Source of the DNA: an uncultured Collinsella sp.
Lineage (GTDB): Bacteria > Actinomycetota > Coriobacteriia > Coriobacteriales > Coriobacteriaceae
Direction of reading: 5' to 3'
Length of the DNA: 15,321 nucleotides
Assembly (NCBI GenBank): GCA_958349325.1
Contig: CATWCP010000022.1
Span: forward strand, 1 to 15,321
Below, one piece after another: positions 1-7,890 of this stretch; positions within the stretch are counted from its first letter, which is position 1; every line of letters starts with the position of its first letter. A program made the position numbers and the translations under genes. The notes beneath the pieces are model-generated. The model had not been told where the DNA came from. It saw only the letters and a list, made by a program, of their open reading frames with translations, and did not search any database.

Positions 1-661
1 GCACCATGACCTCGCGGGCAACGGTGTCGCCCAGGTCGAAGATCTCGTGGATCATACGCTTTTCCTCGTCGAGCAGGTCGTCCTGCTCCGAGACCATGTA
101 CTTGATCTCCTCCTCCGAGACGTTCTGGCGGTCGTCGGCGCTCTTGATGCGCAGGATGCGGGCCAGGCCATCGGAGCAGGCGCCGGTCAGCCACACGAGC
201 GGGCGGGCGATCTTTTGGAAAAACGACAGCGGGCCCACGACCTGCTTGGATACGCCCTCGGCGTTGGCCAGTCCAATGCGCTTGGGAACCAGCTCGCCGA
301 TCACGATAGACACGAAGGCGACCGCGACGGTGATGATGACCGGCGCCAGGCCACGCGCGATGGCGGAGAGCGGCGCGATGCCAAAGCTCGTGAGCCATGT
401 GGCAAGCGGGTCGGACAGGCTCGTCGAGGCGACGGCGGATGAGGCAAAGCCCACGAGTGTGATGGCAACCTGGATGGTAGCCAACAGCTGATCGGAGTCG
501 GCGGCGAGCTGGATGGCGCGCTCGGCGCGCTTGTCGCCTTCCTCGGCATCGTGCTCCAGCACGGCGCGCTTTGCCGTGGTGAGCGCCATCTCGGACATAG
601 AGAAGTAGCCGTTGATGAGGGTCAAAACGAGGGTGGTGATAAGGGAGATGGTTATGTCCAT
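1..661 (-). CDS. CNNM/DUF21-domain (hemolysin C-like) membrane protein, partial: N-terminal 220 residues
   Basis: The reading frame opens at an ATG at 661-659 and is still open at the left edge, so 220 N-terminal codons are visible. The protein starts with a hydrophobic helix (about residues 4-20) leading into NGYFSMSEMALTTAKR, the usual start of the DUF21/CNNM transmembrane domain. Two more hydrophobic stretches follow (about 58-82 and 100-122), then the family hallmark IGELVPKRIGL (121-131). Visible residues 182-220 (SEEEIKYMV, LLDEEKRMIHEIFDLGDTVAREVMV) are the linker that precedes the CBS-domain pair, which should lie outside the window. Family members are usually about 430 residues. They are integral membrane proteins implicated in Mg2+/Co2+ transport or tolerance; the 'hemolysin' name is historical. 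A GGAGG lies at 677-681, 15 nt before the ATG, which is long, but I see no better start. It is co-directional with the PAQR gene upstream of it. Confidence 0.9.
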   Translation of the reverse strand, partial: MDITISLITTLVLTLINGYFSMSEMALTTAKRAVLEHDAEEGDKRAERAIQLAADSDQLLATIQVAITLVGFASSAVASTSLSDPLATWLTSFGIAPLSAIARGLAPVIITVAVAFVSIVIGELVPKRIGLANAEGVSKQVVGPLSFFQKIARPLVWLTGACSDGLARILRIKSADDRQNVSEEEIKYMVSEQDDLLDEEKRMIHEIFDLGDTVAREVMV

Positions 662-697
662 CGGGAGTTTCTCGAACCTCCAAGATTCGGGACGTCG

Positions 698-725
698 ATT
701 AAAACGTTGGTGGCGGATACGGCAA
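698..725 (-). promoter_or_regulatory. Possible promoter for the CNNM-family gene
   Basis: On the minus strand TTGCCG (725-720) and TTTAAT (703-698) are separated by 16 bp, matching 4/6 and 5/6 of the sigma-70-type consensus. It lies 37 bp before the ATG at 661, in the 107-bp gap after the PAQR gene. I see no clear terminator in that gap, so read-through from the PAQR gene is also possible. Confidence 0.3.
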
Positions 726-768
726 TTGCACTGGCGACCGAGCGGGGGCACGGGCGCTGGCGTGGTCG

Positions 769-1452
769 CTAGATTACGAAGAGGATCACCGCCATGAACT
801 GGAAGATGCTGCCGGCGAGTACCCACAGGTGAAACACGCTGTGCAGATAGCGCACGTTTTTGGCGATATAGAACGGCACGCCCGCGGTGTAGCACACGCC
901 GCCGACGGCGAGCAGGGCAAGTGCCACGGGGTTGAGCAGCGACACGAGCTCGGGCAGCTTAAAGACAACGAGCCAGCCCATCAGCAGGTAGACCAGGCCG
1001 CTTACCCAGTGCGGTTGACGCTCGCGCATAAAGCACTCGAGGGCGATGCCGATAATGGCGATGGCCCATACGGCAAAGAACAGCGCAGGGCCGCCGTCGT
1101 TTGCGAGCGTGATGAGGCAAAACGGGGTATAGCTGCCGGCTATGAGCAAGTAGATGCAGCTGTGGTCGATGATGCGAAAGACGCGCTTGGCGCGCGCGGG
1201 CTGAATCGCATGATAGAGCGTAGAGGCTAGGTATTCGAGGATAATGCTGACGCCATAGACAATCGCCGCGGCCATGTGTGCCGGGCCCCCGCCGCGCAGG
1301 GCAGCGAATACGATCAGGAGCACCAGGCCCGCGATACCCAACAGGCAGCCGACACCATGGGTGACGGAGTTCATGATCTCCTCGCCCACCGTGTAGTGTG
1401 GAACGGCCGCGGTCTTGGGCCGCGGCTTAGAACTGTCGCTCGAATCGGACAT
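769..1452 (-). CDS. trhA: PAQR / hemolysin III family membrane protein (TrhA-like)
   Basis: A 227-residue polytopic membrane protein of the hemolysin III (YqfA/TrhA) branch of the PAQR superfamily, proposed to act in membrane-lipid homeostasis. About seven hydrophobic segments fill residues 33-227. Family signatures seen are VTHGVG with His32, the S77xxxH81 motif (STLYH), IDHSCIYLLIAGSYTP with Asp96 and His97, and the C-terminal H204SxxH208. These His and Asp residues form the putative metal site in PAQR proteins. Length is normal (about 210-230). I place the start at ATG 1452-1450 because a GGAGG at 1464-1468 sits 11 nt upstream. A longer reading from TTG at 1470 would put that ribosome site inside the gene. 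The next gene downstream is the CNNM protein on the same strand. The gene symbol rests on family resemblance only. Confidence 0.88.
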   Translation of the reverse strand: MSDSSDSSKPRPKTAAVPHYTVGEEIMNSVTHGVGCLLGIAGLVLLIVFAALRGGGPAHMAAAIVYGVSIILEYLASTLYHAIQPARAKRVFRIIDHSCIYLLIAGSYTPFCLITLANDGGPALFFAVWAIAIIGIALECFMRERQPHWVSGLVYLLMGWLVVFKLPELVSLLNPVALALLAVGGVCYTAGVPFYIAKNVRYLHSVFHLWVLAGSIFQFMAVILFVI

Positions 1453-1487
1453 GCCGGTTACATCCTCCAACGTAAAGAGTTCTCAAC

Positions 1488-1517
1488 ACTATATCAAAGC
1501 GTCTAGGTACGTGCGAA
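1488..1517 (-). promoter_or_regulatory. Possible promoter for the PAQR/hemolysin III gene
   Basis: On the minus strand TTCGCA (1517-1512) and TATAGT (1493-1488) are 18 bp apart, with 4/6 and 5/6 consensus matches. The -10 ends about 35 bp before the ATG at 1452, leaving room for the GGAGG ribosome site. Confidence 0.4.
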
Positions 1518-1560
1518 ATTTGCACCATACGCGACCCTTTGTTTACCCATTCTTTGCCTG

Positions 1561-1589
1561 TTGACGCGTCAACGGCGAACGTCCATAAT
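1561..1589 (+). promoter_or_regulatory. Promoter of the alpha/beta hydrolase gene, with -35 inside a perfect palindrome
   Basis: TTGACG (1561-1566) and CATAAT (1584-1589) each match 5/6 of consensus with an ideal 17-bp spacer. The start codon is about 49 bp downstream of the -10. The 12 bases 1561-1572 (TTGACGCGTCAA) form a perfect palindrome covering the -35. A related 12-mer, TTGACGTATTAA, lies at 1606-1617, 9/12 identical and 45 bp downstream. The pair could be repressor operators. Confidence 0.6.
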
Positions 1590-1638
1590 GCGCTTGCATT
1601 GAATGTTGACGTATTAACATCTTATAGGAGAATACCGC

Positions 1639-2604
1639 ATGGCTCAAAACGCACGTTCCCATCGAAAGCTCAAGATAGCCTGCATCGTTGCACTGGTGGC
1701 TGTCGTTGCGCTGCTCGGATTTGCCGGCAACTTTCTGTTTGACTTCGCGCTGAACCCCCAAGCGCCGTACACCATGAAGATGATGCAGGATAGCAAGAAC
1801 GACAAAGAAGGTGAGCAGCCGGATGCCGAGGACACCGAGGCGCGGGCATGGTTTAAAGAGAACCGCGAGAGCAGCAGCCTTACCGCAGATGACGGAACCG
1901 AGCTCGCCACTTGGTATTTTGCCGCCTCGGAGAGCACCCACGATTACGCCGTCTGCCTGCATGGATATACCAACGAGCCCATCGGTATGGCCCGATACGT
2001 CAAGCGATTCCACGACCGCGGCATGAACGTACTCGCACCCGCCGCCCGCGCCCACGAGCGCTCCGGCGGCGACTATATCGGCATGGGCTGGCCCGAACGC
2101 CTCGACATCGTCGCGTGGATCGAGCGGATCGTTCAGGCTGACCCCAAGGCGCGCATCCTGGTCTTTGGCGAGTCGATGGGTGCGGCAACCGCCATGAACG
2201 TCGCGGGGGAATCTCTACCCGCAAACGTGAAATGTATTATCGAGGACTGCGGCTATACGAGTGTTTGGGACGAGTTTTCTCTGCAGCTCAAGGACGTATT
2301 CGGCCTGCCCAGCTTTCCTTTGCTCGATGTAGCAAACTTGGTGTGCAACGTGCGCGCGGGCTACGACTTTCATAAGGCGAGCAGCGTGGAGCAGCTCAAA
2401 CACGCGACGGTTCCCATGCTGTTTATCCACGGCGACCAGGACACCTTTGTGCCGTACGACATGCTCGACCAAAACTACGACGCGTGCGCCAGCAAGGTCA
2501 AGCAAAAGCTCACCATCCATGGCGCCACCCACGCCAAGAGTGCGCAAGTTGACCCCGAGCTCTACTGGAACACGGTCGATGACTTCCTCGACGTGTATTT
2601 TTAG
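1639..2604 (+). CDS. Alpha/beta hydrolase with N-terminal membrane anchor
   Basis: A 321-residue predicted serine hydrolase. A basic start (MAQNARSHRKLK) is followed by one hydrophobic helix at about 13-34, a signal anchor without an obvious cleavage site, then an acidic Lys/Asp/Glu linker (51-70). The hydrolase fold begins near residue 84. Visible motifs are the oxyanion-hole HGY (108-110), the nucleophile elbow GESMG with Ser179, the acid in HGDQDTFVP (Asp268) and the catalytic His298 in GATHA. The triad is therefore complete. It resembles the BAAT/FrsA-like or 'DUF1749/YqkD-type' membrane-anchored hydrolases; the substrate cannot be told. The start is supported by AGGAG at 1626-1630, 8 nt before the ATG. 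It is monocistronic, divergent from the PAQR gene and convergent with the ferredoxin-like gene beyond the terminator. Confidence 0.88.
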   Translation: MAQNARSHRKLKIACIVALVAVVALLGFAGNFLFDFALNPQAPYTMKMMQDSKNDKEGEQPDAEDTEARAWFKENRESSSLTADDGTELATWYFAASESTHDYAVCLHGYTNEPIGMARYVKRFHDRGMNVLAPAARAHERSGGDYIGMGWPERLDIVAWIERIVQADPKARILVFGESMGAATAMNVAGESLPANVKCIIEDCGYTSVWDEFSLQLKDVFGLPSFPLLDVANLVCNVRAGYDFHKASSVEQLKHATVPMLFIHGDQDTFVPYDMLDQNYDACASKVKQKLTIHGATHAKSAQVDPELYWNTVDDFLDVYF

Positions 2605-2645
2605 GCAAAAAGCAACGTCTGTGGCTTTATCTGACCCCCTATTTT

Positions 2646-2769
2646 CGGAAGTATGCGGCGAAATCTGGAACTGCCGACCAGACCGCAGTTTTACCAACAA
2701 TTTACCAGGGGTTTTGTTGCCAAAAAATGTCGTGTGTCCGGCGGTCTCGAAATTTGCCGCATACTTCCG
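2646..2769. repeat. 124-bp inverted-repeat element between convergent genes (element A)
   Basis: A perfect 14-bp inverted repeat, CGGAAGTATGCGGC at 2646-2659 and its complement at 2756-2769, encloses 96 bp. The interior has a nested inverted 7-mer, AGACCGC at 2680-2686 and its complement at 2741-2747, and short T- and A-rich stretches in the loop. There is no plausible reading frame. It starts 41 bp after the hydrolase stop and ends one base before the terminator hairpin. The layout is typical of a small non-autonomous (MITE-like) or palindromic intergenic repeat. Copy number cannot be judged here. Confidence 0.6.
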
Positions 2770-2770
2770 G

Positions 2771-2808
2771 AAAGCCGCCCGCGAGCGCTGTGCTCACGGG
2801 CGGCTTTT
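2771..2808. terminator. Strong rho-independent terminator between convergent genes
   Basis: AAAGCCGCCCG (2771-2781) pairs perfectly with CGGGCGGCTTT (2797-2807). The inner GAGC/GCTC can extend the stem, and TTTT follows on the plus strand. It serves the hydrolase gene. Read on the minus strand the tail is only GCTTTCC, so termination of the ferredoxin-like gene would be weaker. Confidence 0.85.
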
Positions 2809-2855
2809 GCTAACGTTGCGCTACAAAAGCGTTTGATATGTCCAATAGACAGGTG

Positions 2856-4061
2856 CTACTTGACCTCGATGAGCTCGTACTCGCTCGTGCCCAGGCCGAT
2901 CTTCTCGGCATGCGCGATGCACACGCGCCAATCGGTGTCGGGATGCGTGATGCAGAAGGGGTCCTTGGCCTGCTCGCCCTCCAGATGCTCGTGGTTATGC
3001 TCCATCTTGGCCGCGCTATCGGTGAGCTCGGTGTTGGGCAGCGGCTCGGATGCCATGACGGCATCGGCGCAGGCCTGATCGATAGCGACCGGGTCGAAGC
3101 TCGCGAACATGCCGATGTCGTTGACGATAGGCGTGTCGTTTTCGGGATGGCAATCGCAGTTGGGGCTGATATCCATGGCAAGCGAGATATGGAAGCTCGG
3201 GCGGCCGTCGACAACGGCCTTCGTATACTCGGCGATCTTGCAGTTGAGCACGTCGGCCGCGGCTTCATAGCCGGGCTTGATGGCGTCCTGGTTGCACACG
3301 CCGATACAGCGGCCGCAACCCACGCAGCGATCGTGGTCGATGGCGGCCACGTGCACCGTGCGGGTGTTGCCGTTGACAAGCTCGCGCTCGCGGGTGTCGG
3401 TGAACGAGACAGCGTTGTGCGCGCAGATTTTTTCGCAGGCACGGCAGCCAACGCAGTGCTCGGTCGTGACGTTCGGCTTGCCGGCGGCATGCTGTTCCAT
3501 CTTGCCGGCACGGCTGCCGCCTCCCATGCCCAGGTTCTTCATGGCACCGGCAAAGCCGGCCTGCTCATGACCCTTAAAGTGGGTGAGGCTAATCACGATA
3601 TCGGCGTCCATGAGCGCCTGACCGATCTTGGCCTCGTGCACGTACTCGCCGCCCTCAACCGGGACGAGCGCCTCGTCGGTGCCCTTGAGGCCGTCGGCGA
3701 TGATGATCTGGCAACCCGTGGCATACGGGGTAAAGCCGTTCTGGTAGGCGGTATCAATGTGCTCGAGCGCGTTTTTGCGGCTACCCACATAGAGCGTATT
3801 GCAGTCGGTGAGGAAGGGCTTGCCACCCAGCTCCTTCACGACATCCGCGACGGCGCGGGCGTAGTTGGGGCGCAAAAAGCTCAGGTTGCCCAGCTCGCCA
3901 AAGTGAATCTTGATGGCGACGAACTTGTTCTCAAAGTCGATCTGCTCGATACCGGCGTGACGTATGAGGCGCTTGAGCTTGTCGAGCTGGCTCTCGCGAG
4001 CATGCGTGCGCAGGTTGGTGAAGTACACCTTAGCGGGTGCTGCGGGTGCAGTTGCGGTCAT
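2856..4061 (-). CDS. DUF362 domain-containing protein with two 4Fe-4S clusters
   Basis: A 401-residue cytoplasmic iron-sulfur protein of the DUF362 family; no signal peptide or membrane helix. Residues about 40-185 hold the DUF362 core, with conserved-looking KIHFGELGNLSFLRP, FLTDCNTLYVGSRKNA and a GHEQAGFAGAMKNLGMG segment. A ferredoxin-type insert follows with CVGCRACEKIC (Cys203, 206, 209, 213) and CVGCGRCIGVC (Cys246, 249, 252, 256), enough for two 4Fe-4S clusters. A further CDC at 302-304 and FDPVAIDQACAD complete the C-terminal DUF362 half. A His/Glu-rich stretch (MEHNHEHLEGEQ) near 353-364 could bind metal. The reaction is unknown for this family; electron transfer is inferred from the clusters. 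The ATG at 4061 has GAGGGG 8 nt upstream. The gene is monocistronic. The + strand frame across the same bases is a high-GC shadow. Confidence 0.88.
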   Translation of the reverse strand: MTATAPAAPAKVYFTNLRTHARESQLDKLKRLIRHAGIEQIDFENKFVAIKIHFGELGNLSFLRPNYARAVADVVKELGGKPFLTDCNTLYVGSRKNALEHIDTAYQNGFTPYATGCQIIIADGLKGTDEALVPVEGGEYVHEAKIGQALMDADIVISLTHFKGHEQAGFAGAMKNLGMGGGSRAGKMEQHAAGKPNVTTEHCVGCRACEKICAHNAVSFTDTRERELVNGNTRTVHVAAIDHDRCVGCGRCIGVCNQDAIKPGYEAAADVLNCKIAEYTKAVVDGRPSFHISLAMDISPNCDCHPENDTPIVNDIGMFASFDPVAIDQACADAVMASEPLPNTELTDSAAKMEHNHEHLEGEQAKDPFCITHPDTDWRVCIAHAEKIGLGTSEYELIEVK

Positions 4062-4104
4062 AGATCTATCCCCTCGGTCTATATGGCGTTACAGACATAA
4101 GAGG

Positions 4105-4135
4105 ATGGTACCAGTTAAAGCAGAGTCAATGTCAA
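4105..4135 (-). promoter_or_regulatory. Possible promoter of the DUF362 gene
   Basis: On the minus strand a perfect TTGACA (4135-4130) is followed 19 bp later by TACCAT (4110-4105, 4/6). The spacer is 2 bp longer than ideal. The start codon lies 43 bp downstream. It ends 10 bp before the repeat element at 4146-4411. Confidence 0.4.
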
Positions 4136-4145
4136 GCGCGGCACC

Positions 4146-4411
4146 TAGTCATTGGGGACGTTCTTAAACGACTAGTCGCAAGGGGCACTCTTTCGCCACC
4201 CGGCAGTTGGGGGTACTCATTGGGGACAGACTTAAATGACTGAAACCACTCATTGGGGACAGACTTAAATGAGTGTCTCGCCACCTGGCAGCTAAGGCGT
4301 TCCTTTCCCGCCGGAAGCTGGGGACAGTCCTTGCCAGCCCAGCCGGCGAGCTGGCAAATCGGCAAAGACCGTCCCCGATGACTAGTCGTTTAAGAACGTC
4401 CCCGATGACTA
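4146..4411. repeat. 266-bp REP/RAYT-like repeat element with 32-bp terminal inverted repeats (element B)
   Basis: The ends 4146-4177 and 4380-4411 are inverted copies matching at 31 of 32 positions. The repeating module contains CATTGGGGAC followed by CTTAAA and has short self-complementary ends. It occurs four times: 4146-4174, 4215-4241 and 4248-4274 in direct orientation, and 4383-4411 inverted. The two inner copies share 25 identical bases (4215-4239 and 4248-4272), 33 bp apart. TCGCCACC-containing 16-mers repeat at 4193-4208 and 4278-4293 with two differences. A further imperfect stem pairs 4320-4335 with 4361-4376 (14/16). GGGGAC-containing hairpin repeats of this kind are, to my knowledge, found with Y1/REP-associated (RAYT) transposases; none is present here. 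The right end overlaps the permease stop codon. Confidence 0.75.
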
Positions 4412-7075
4412 CTCTTGGACTTTGAGGGCTTCGGCCAGACTGACGCGCTTGATGGAGCGCGTGTGCAGCAGCGCCACGACCAGGTAGGTCGCAAAGCCAA
4501 TGCCCACGCACGCCGCCATGGACCAAGCGGGCACGTAGATCTCGATATTGCCGTTATAGGCGAGCAGCATCGAACGGAAGATGGCCGTGAGCGAGCCAAT
4601 AATGACCGGCAGGCTCAGCACGAGTGACGCCGCCACGCACAGCGTGATCGAGCGGATGTACAGATGCGAAATCTCGCCATCGCGATAGCCAAAGACTTTC
4701 ATGTAGCTGATCGAACGGGCGCTGTGGTCGATCACAGCCTTGGTCAGCAGGTACATAAACAGCAAGAAGATGAACACCGCAAGCCCAACCATCATGCCGA
4801 TCATTTTGCTCATCATACCGATGAACTGGTCACCCACGGCGCGCATGTCGTCGGGCGTGGTGTCGCCGGCAAAGTAGCGCGCGTCGAGGTCGAGCTTCTC
4901 GTTGCTCACATAGCCGTTAAAGTAGGCGGCGTCGTTGCCGAACAGCTCGTTAAAGTCGTCGATGCTCATATAGACATTCATATCCGACTTAGAGCCCCAA
5001 ACGCAGTCCTTGCCCACGTACTCAAAGGAATAATGCTCGCCCTCATACTTGTCATGGAGCGTGACCTTCTGACCCTCGCTCCAGCCAAACTTATCGAGCA
5101 GACCGCCGCCAAAGACGACGCGCCCATCGCCGACGTTGAGGCCTTTCCAATAGCGCGAATCGGATGAAATGCCGTAGACGGAAATCGTCTCCTCGCCATT
5201 TCCATCGCCGCGGTCGTATTGCAGCTGGTAGACGGCGTATTTCTCGGCCTGCGCGATTGCGCTTGCACCATTGTCGATCGTATTGACCGGGTGGATATCG
5301 TCGTTGTCAGCGTCAATCTTAGAGGCCTTGTCGATCAGGTCGATAGCCTCGTCGCGGTTGCAGCCGAGGGCATCGGCAAGGTCATCGAGGCGCGCATAAA
5401 GCGCATCCTTCTTGTCCTGGACCTTGGCGAGCGCGTCCTGCGCTGCGGTCAGGCTCTCGGCAGACGGAGATGCGGTCGCGGCATCGGCTGCCGTCTGCGC
5501 CGCATCGGCCGCGTCGTCAAGCTCGTCATCGGCATCCTGGGCGGCGGAAAGCAGCGCGCCGTCAACCGACTGCAAGCGCTCGAGTGCCGACCACTGCTCG
5601 CGTTCCTCGGCAGTGCCCTCGAGCTCCAGCGGAGCCTTGAGCGTGTACTGGTGCTCGGCGACCAGGCTTGTCTCGAGGTTGTCGGCGTAGTGCGTCATCG
5701 TGGGTAGAATCGCCAGGCCAAAAAGCAGCAGCAGCGATGCAAATGCAATGCCCACGAAGAGCGTGGCGAAGTTGCCCAGATTGCGCAGGAAGATACGCAA
5801 GCGGAAGCGGGAAACAAAACCCATGCGCTCCGGCAGCTGCAGGCCGCGCTTGGTGCCCGATTTGCCGCTCGCCTCGTGACGAAGGAATTGCAACGGCGTC
5901 TTGCCCATCTTGCGAAGCAGGCCCACCAGCGTGATGAGGATGAGCGCGGCGGCGGGAACCACGGCGCACTTCACAAAGATCTCCCAGCTCCAGTACACCT
6001 GGAAGGGCGGCAGGCTGTACGAACCGTAATAGAGGCTGCGCATGGGCTCGGTAAAGAACACAACGCCGAGTGCAGTGCCCAAAAGCGCCGCGAGCACACC
6101 CACGATGGCGGGAAGCGCCAGGTAGTGGAGCACAATCTCGCGACGACGATAGCCGCTGGCGAGCAGCGTGCCGATGATGGCGCTCTCCTCCTCGATGGTC
6201 GCGTCGGTAAGGACCACAAAGACGAACGCCATAATCACGATGATGATGTCGAGCAGCGTCATCCACATCATGGAGTCGCCGTCCACGTCGTCGCGCGCAT
6301 AGCCAATGCCCTGATTGGAATCGGCGTCGATCAGATCGTCCACGCGCGCATCGGCGTCGGTCAGTGCCTCGACCATATCTTGCTCGGCGTCGATGCGGTC
6401 TGCAGTGGAGAGATCGCGATTGGCAAAGGTGAAGGAGTAGGTGTAGGCAGGCGCGCCGCCGGCATCCTCGAGCGCGGCAAAGCCGGCATCGGTAACCTCG
6501 GCCACGCCATAGGTGATGGTGTTCACCGTAAAGTCCGAATTGTTGAGGAACAGCGCCTGGCTATCGGGCTGGGTCATGATGCCGCAGATGGTGTAGGTTC
6601 TGCCCTCGAGCTCGACCTTATCGCCCACGGCGAGGTCGTTGTTGGTGGCAAAAACGCGGTCGATTGCTACCTCGTCGTCCGCCTTGGGCTCCTTGCCCTC
6701 ACAGTAGGACGCGATATCGACCTTGGTGCGGTGCGCATAGGTGCGCAGCGTGCGCTTGGTGCCGTCGTCGCCGGCGGTCTTTTTGATGATGGCGTCGATG
6801 GAGAAATTCTTGTAGAGCGTAACGCCGCCGGCATCGTCAGCTGCGCCCTCGGCTGCTTTGAGTTGATTGTCGGTAGCCTCGAAGGAGGTGGTCACGCGGC
6901 CGTCTTCGATGATGTACTCGTCGCGCATGCCGTCGATGAGGCAGCCGATGGAGTGGGCCGCGAGCAAAAAGCCCGAGGTAAGGGCGATGCTTCCGCACAT
7001 AAGCAAAAAGATGCCCAGGTACTTGCCGATATTGCGGCGCAGCTCGCGCGGGAGACGTTTTGCGAGAGGTGTCAT
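4409..7075 (-). CDS. Large FtsX-like (MacB-type) ABC transporter permease
   Basis: An 888-residue permease with two FtsX-type modules. TM1 is at about 18-42, followed by an extracytoplasmic MacB-PCD-like domain (45-265) and TM helices at about 270-290, 318-342 and 366-388. A fifth helix at about 434-458 opens the second module. Its large extracytoplasmic part (460-755) contains an Asp/Ala-rich, probably helical coiled segment at about 487-572. Three last helices lie at about 757-780, 808-832 and 851-872, and the C-terminus is VSLAEALKVQE. It should work with the ATPase next to it, 8 bp upstream. MacB/LolCD-like systems use ATP for transenvelope or lipid-related work rather than classical translocation; the substrate is unknown. 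I take the start MTPLAKRLPREL at 7075. An upstream extension would run through the ATPase gene. The ribosome site (GGCGG) is weak, so translational coupling is likely. The stop TAG (4411-4409) lies within the end of element B. Confidence 0.88.
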   Translation of the reverse strand: MTPLAKRLPRELRRNIGKYLGIFLLMCGSIALTSGFLLAAHSIGCLIDGMRDEYIIEDGRVTTSFEATDNQLKAAEGAADDAGGVTLYKNFSIDAIIKKTAGDDGTKRTLRTYAHRTKVDIASYCEGKEPKADDEVAIDRVFATNNDLAVGDKVELEGRTYTICGIMTQPDSQALFLNNSDFTVNTITYGVAEVTDAGFAALEDAGGAPAYTYSFTFANRDLSTADRIDAEQDMVEALTDADARVDDLIDADSNQGIGYARDDVDGDSMMWMTLLDIIIVIMAFVFVVLTDATIEEESAIIGTLLASGYRRREIVLHYLALPAIVGVLAALLGTALGVVFFTEPMRSLYYGSYSLPPFQVYWSWEIFVKCAVVPAAALILITLVGLLRKMGKTPLQFLRHEASGKSGTKRGLQLPERMGFVSRFRLRIFLRNLGNFATLFVGIAFASLLLLFGLAILPTMTHYADNLETSLVAEHQYTLKAPLELEGTAEEREQWSALERLQSVDGALLSAAQDADDELDDAADAAQTAADAATASPSAESLTAAQDALAKVQDKKDALYARLDDLADALGCNRDEAIDLIDKASKIDADNDDIHPVNTIDNGASAIAQAEKYAVYQLQYDRGDGNGEETISVYGISSDSRYWKGLNVGDGRVVFGGGLLDKFGWSEGQKVTLHDKYEGEHYSFEYVGKDCVWGSKSDMNVYMSIDDFNELFGNDAAYFNGYVSNEKLDLDARYFAGDTTPDDMRAVGDQFIGMMSKMIGMMVGLAVFIFLLFMYLLTKAVIDHSARSISYMKVFGYRDGEISHLYIRSITLCVAASLVLSLPVIIGSLTAIFRSMLLAYNGNIEIYVPAWSMAACVGIGFATYLVVALLHTRSIKRVSLAEALKVQE

Positions 7076-7083
7076 GGTGCCGC

Positions 7084-7809
<726 letters not shown>

Positions 7810-7831
7810 TGTTAGCCTCGTACTACTTTAT

Positions 7832-7861
7832 GAACGTAATAGTAAACCTTGGTGAACTATT
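7832..7861 (-). promoter_or_regulatory. Operator-like palindrome and probable promoter of the MacB-type operon
   Basis: Positions 7838-7861 form an imperfect 24-bp palindrome. AATAGTNNACC and GGTNNACTATT half-sites surround a central TT, with 10 of 12 positions per arm complementary. On the minus strand a weak promoter lies within or beside it: TTCACC (7856-7851) and CATAAA (7832-7827) 18 bp apart, each 4/6. An AT-rich dyad in an otherwise GC-rich region, just ahead of an efflux-type operon, fits a TetR/GntR/PadR-type operator. The regulator is not in the window. Confidence 0.5.
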
Positions 7862-7890
7862 TTGGGGCGAGGCCTAGGATTTATTTCAGA

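Noticed and set aside
1..1452. A true hemolysin locus, suggested by the hemolysin C and hemolysin III family names
   Set aside because: Both families were named historically. The motifs seen are those of CNNM ion-transport-related and PAQR membrane-homeostasis proteins, and nothing indicates a toxin.
2838..4100. A 420-codon open frame on the plus strand opposite the DUF362 gene
   Set aside because: The opposite strand encodes a protein with two clear ferredoxin motifs and a good ribosome site. The plus-strand product has no recognisable domain and is a typical high-GC antisense shadow.
4146..4411. A small protein-coding gene within the repeat element
   Set aside because: Short frames across it consist of translated repeats with no start context, and the structure is fully explained by inverted and direct repeats.
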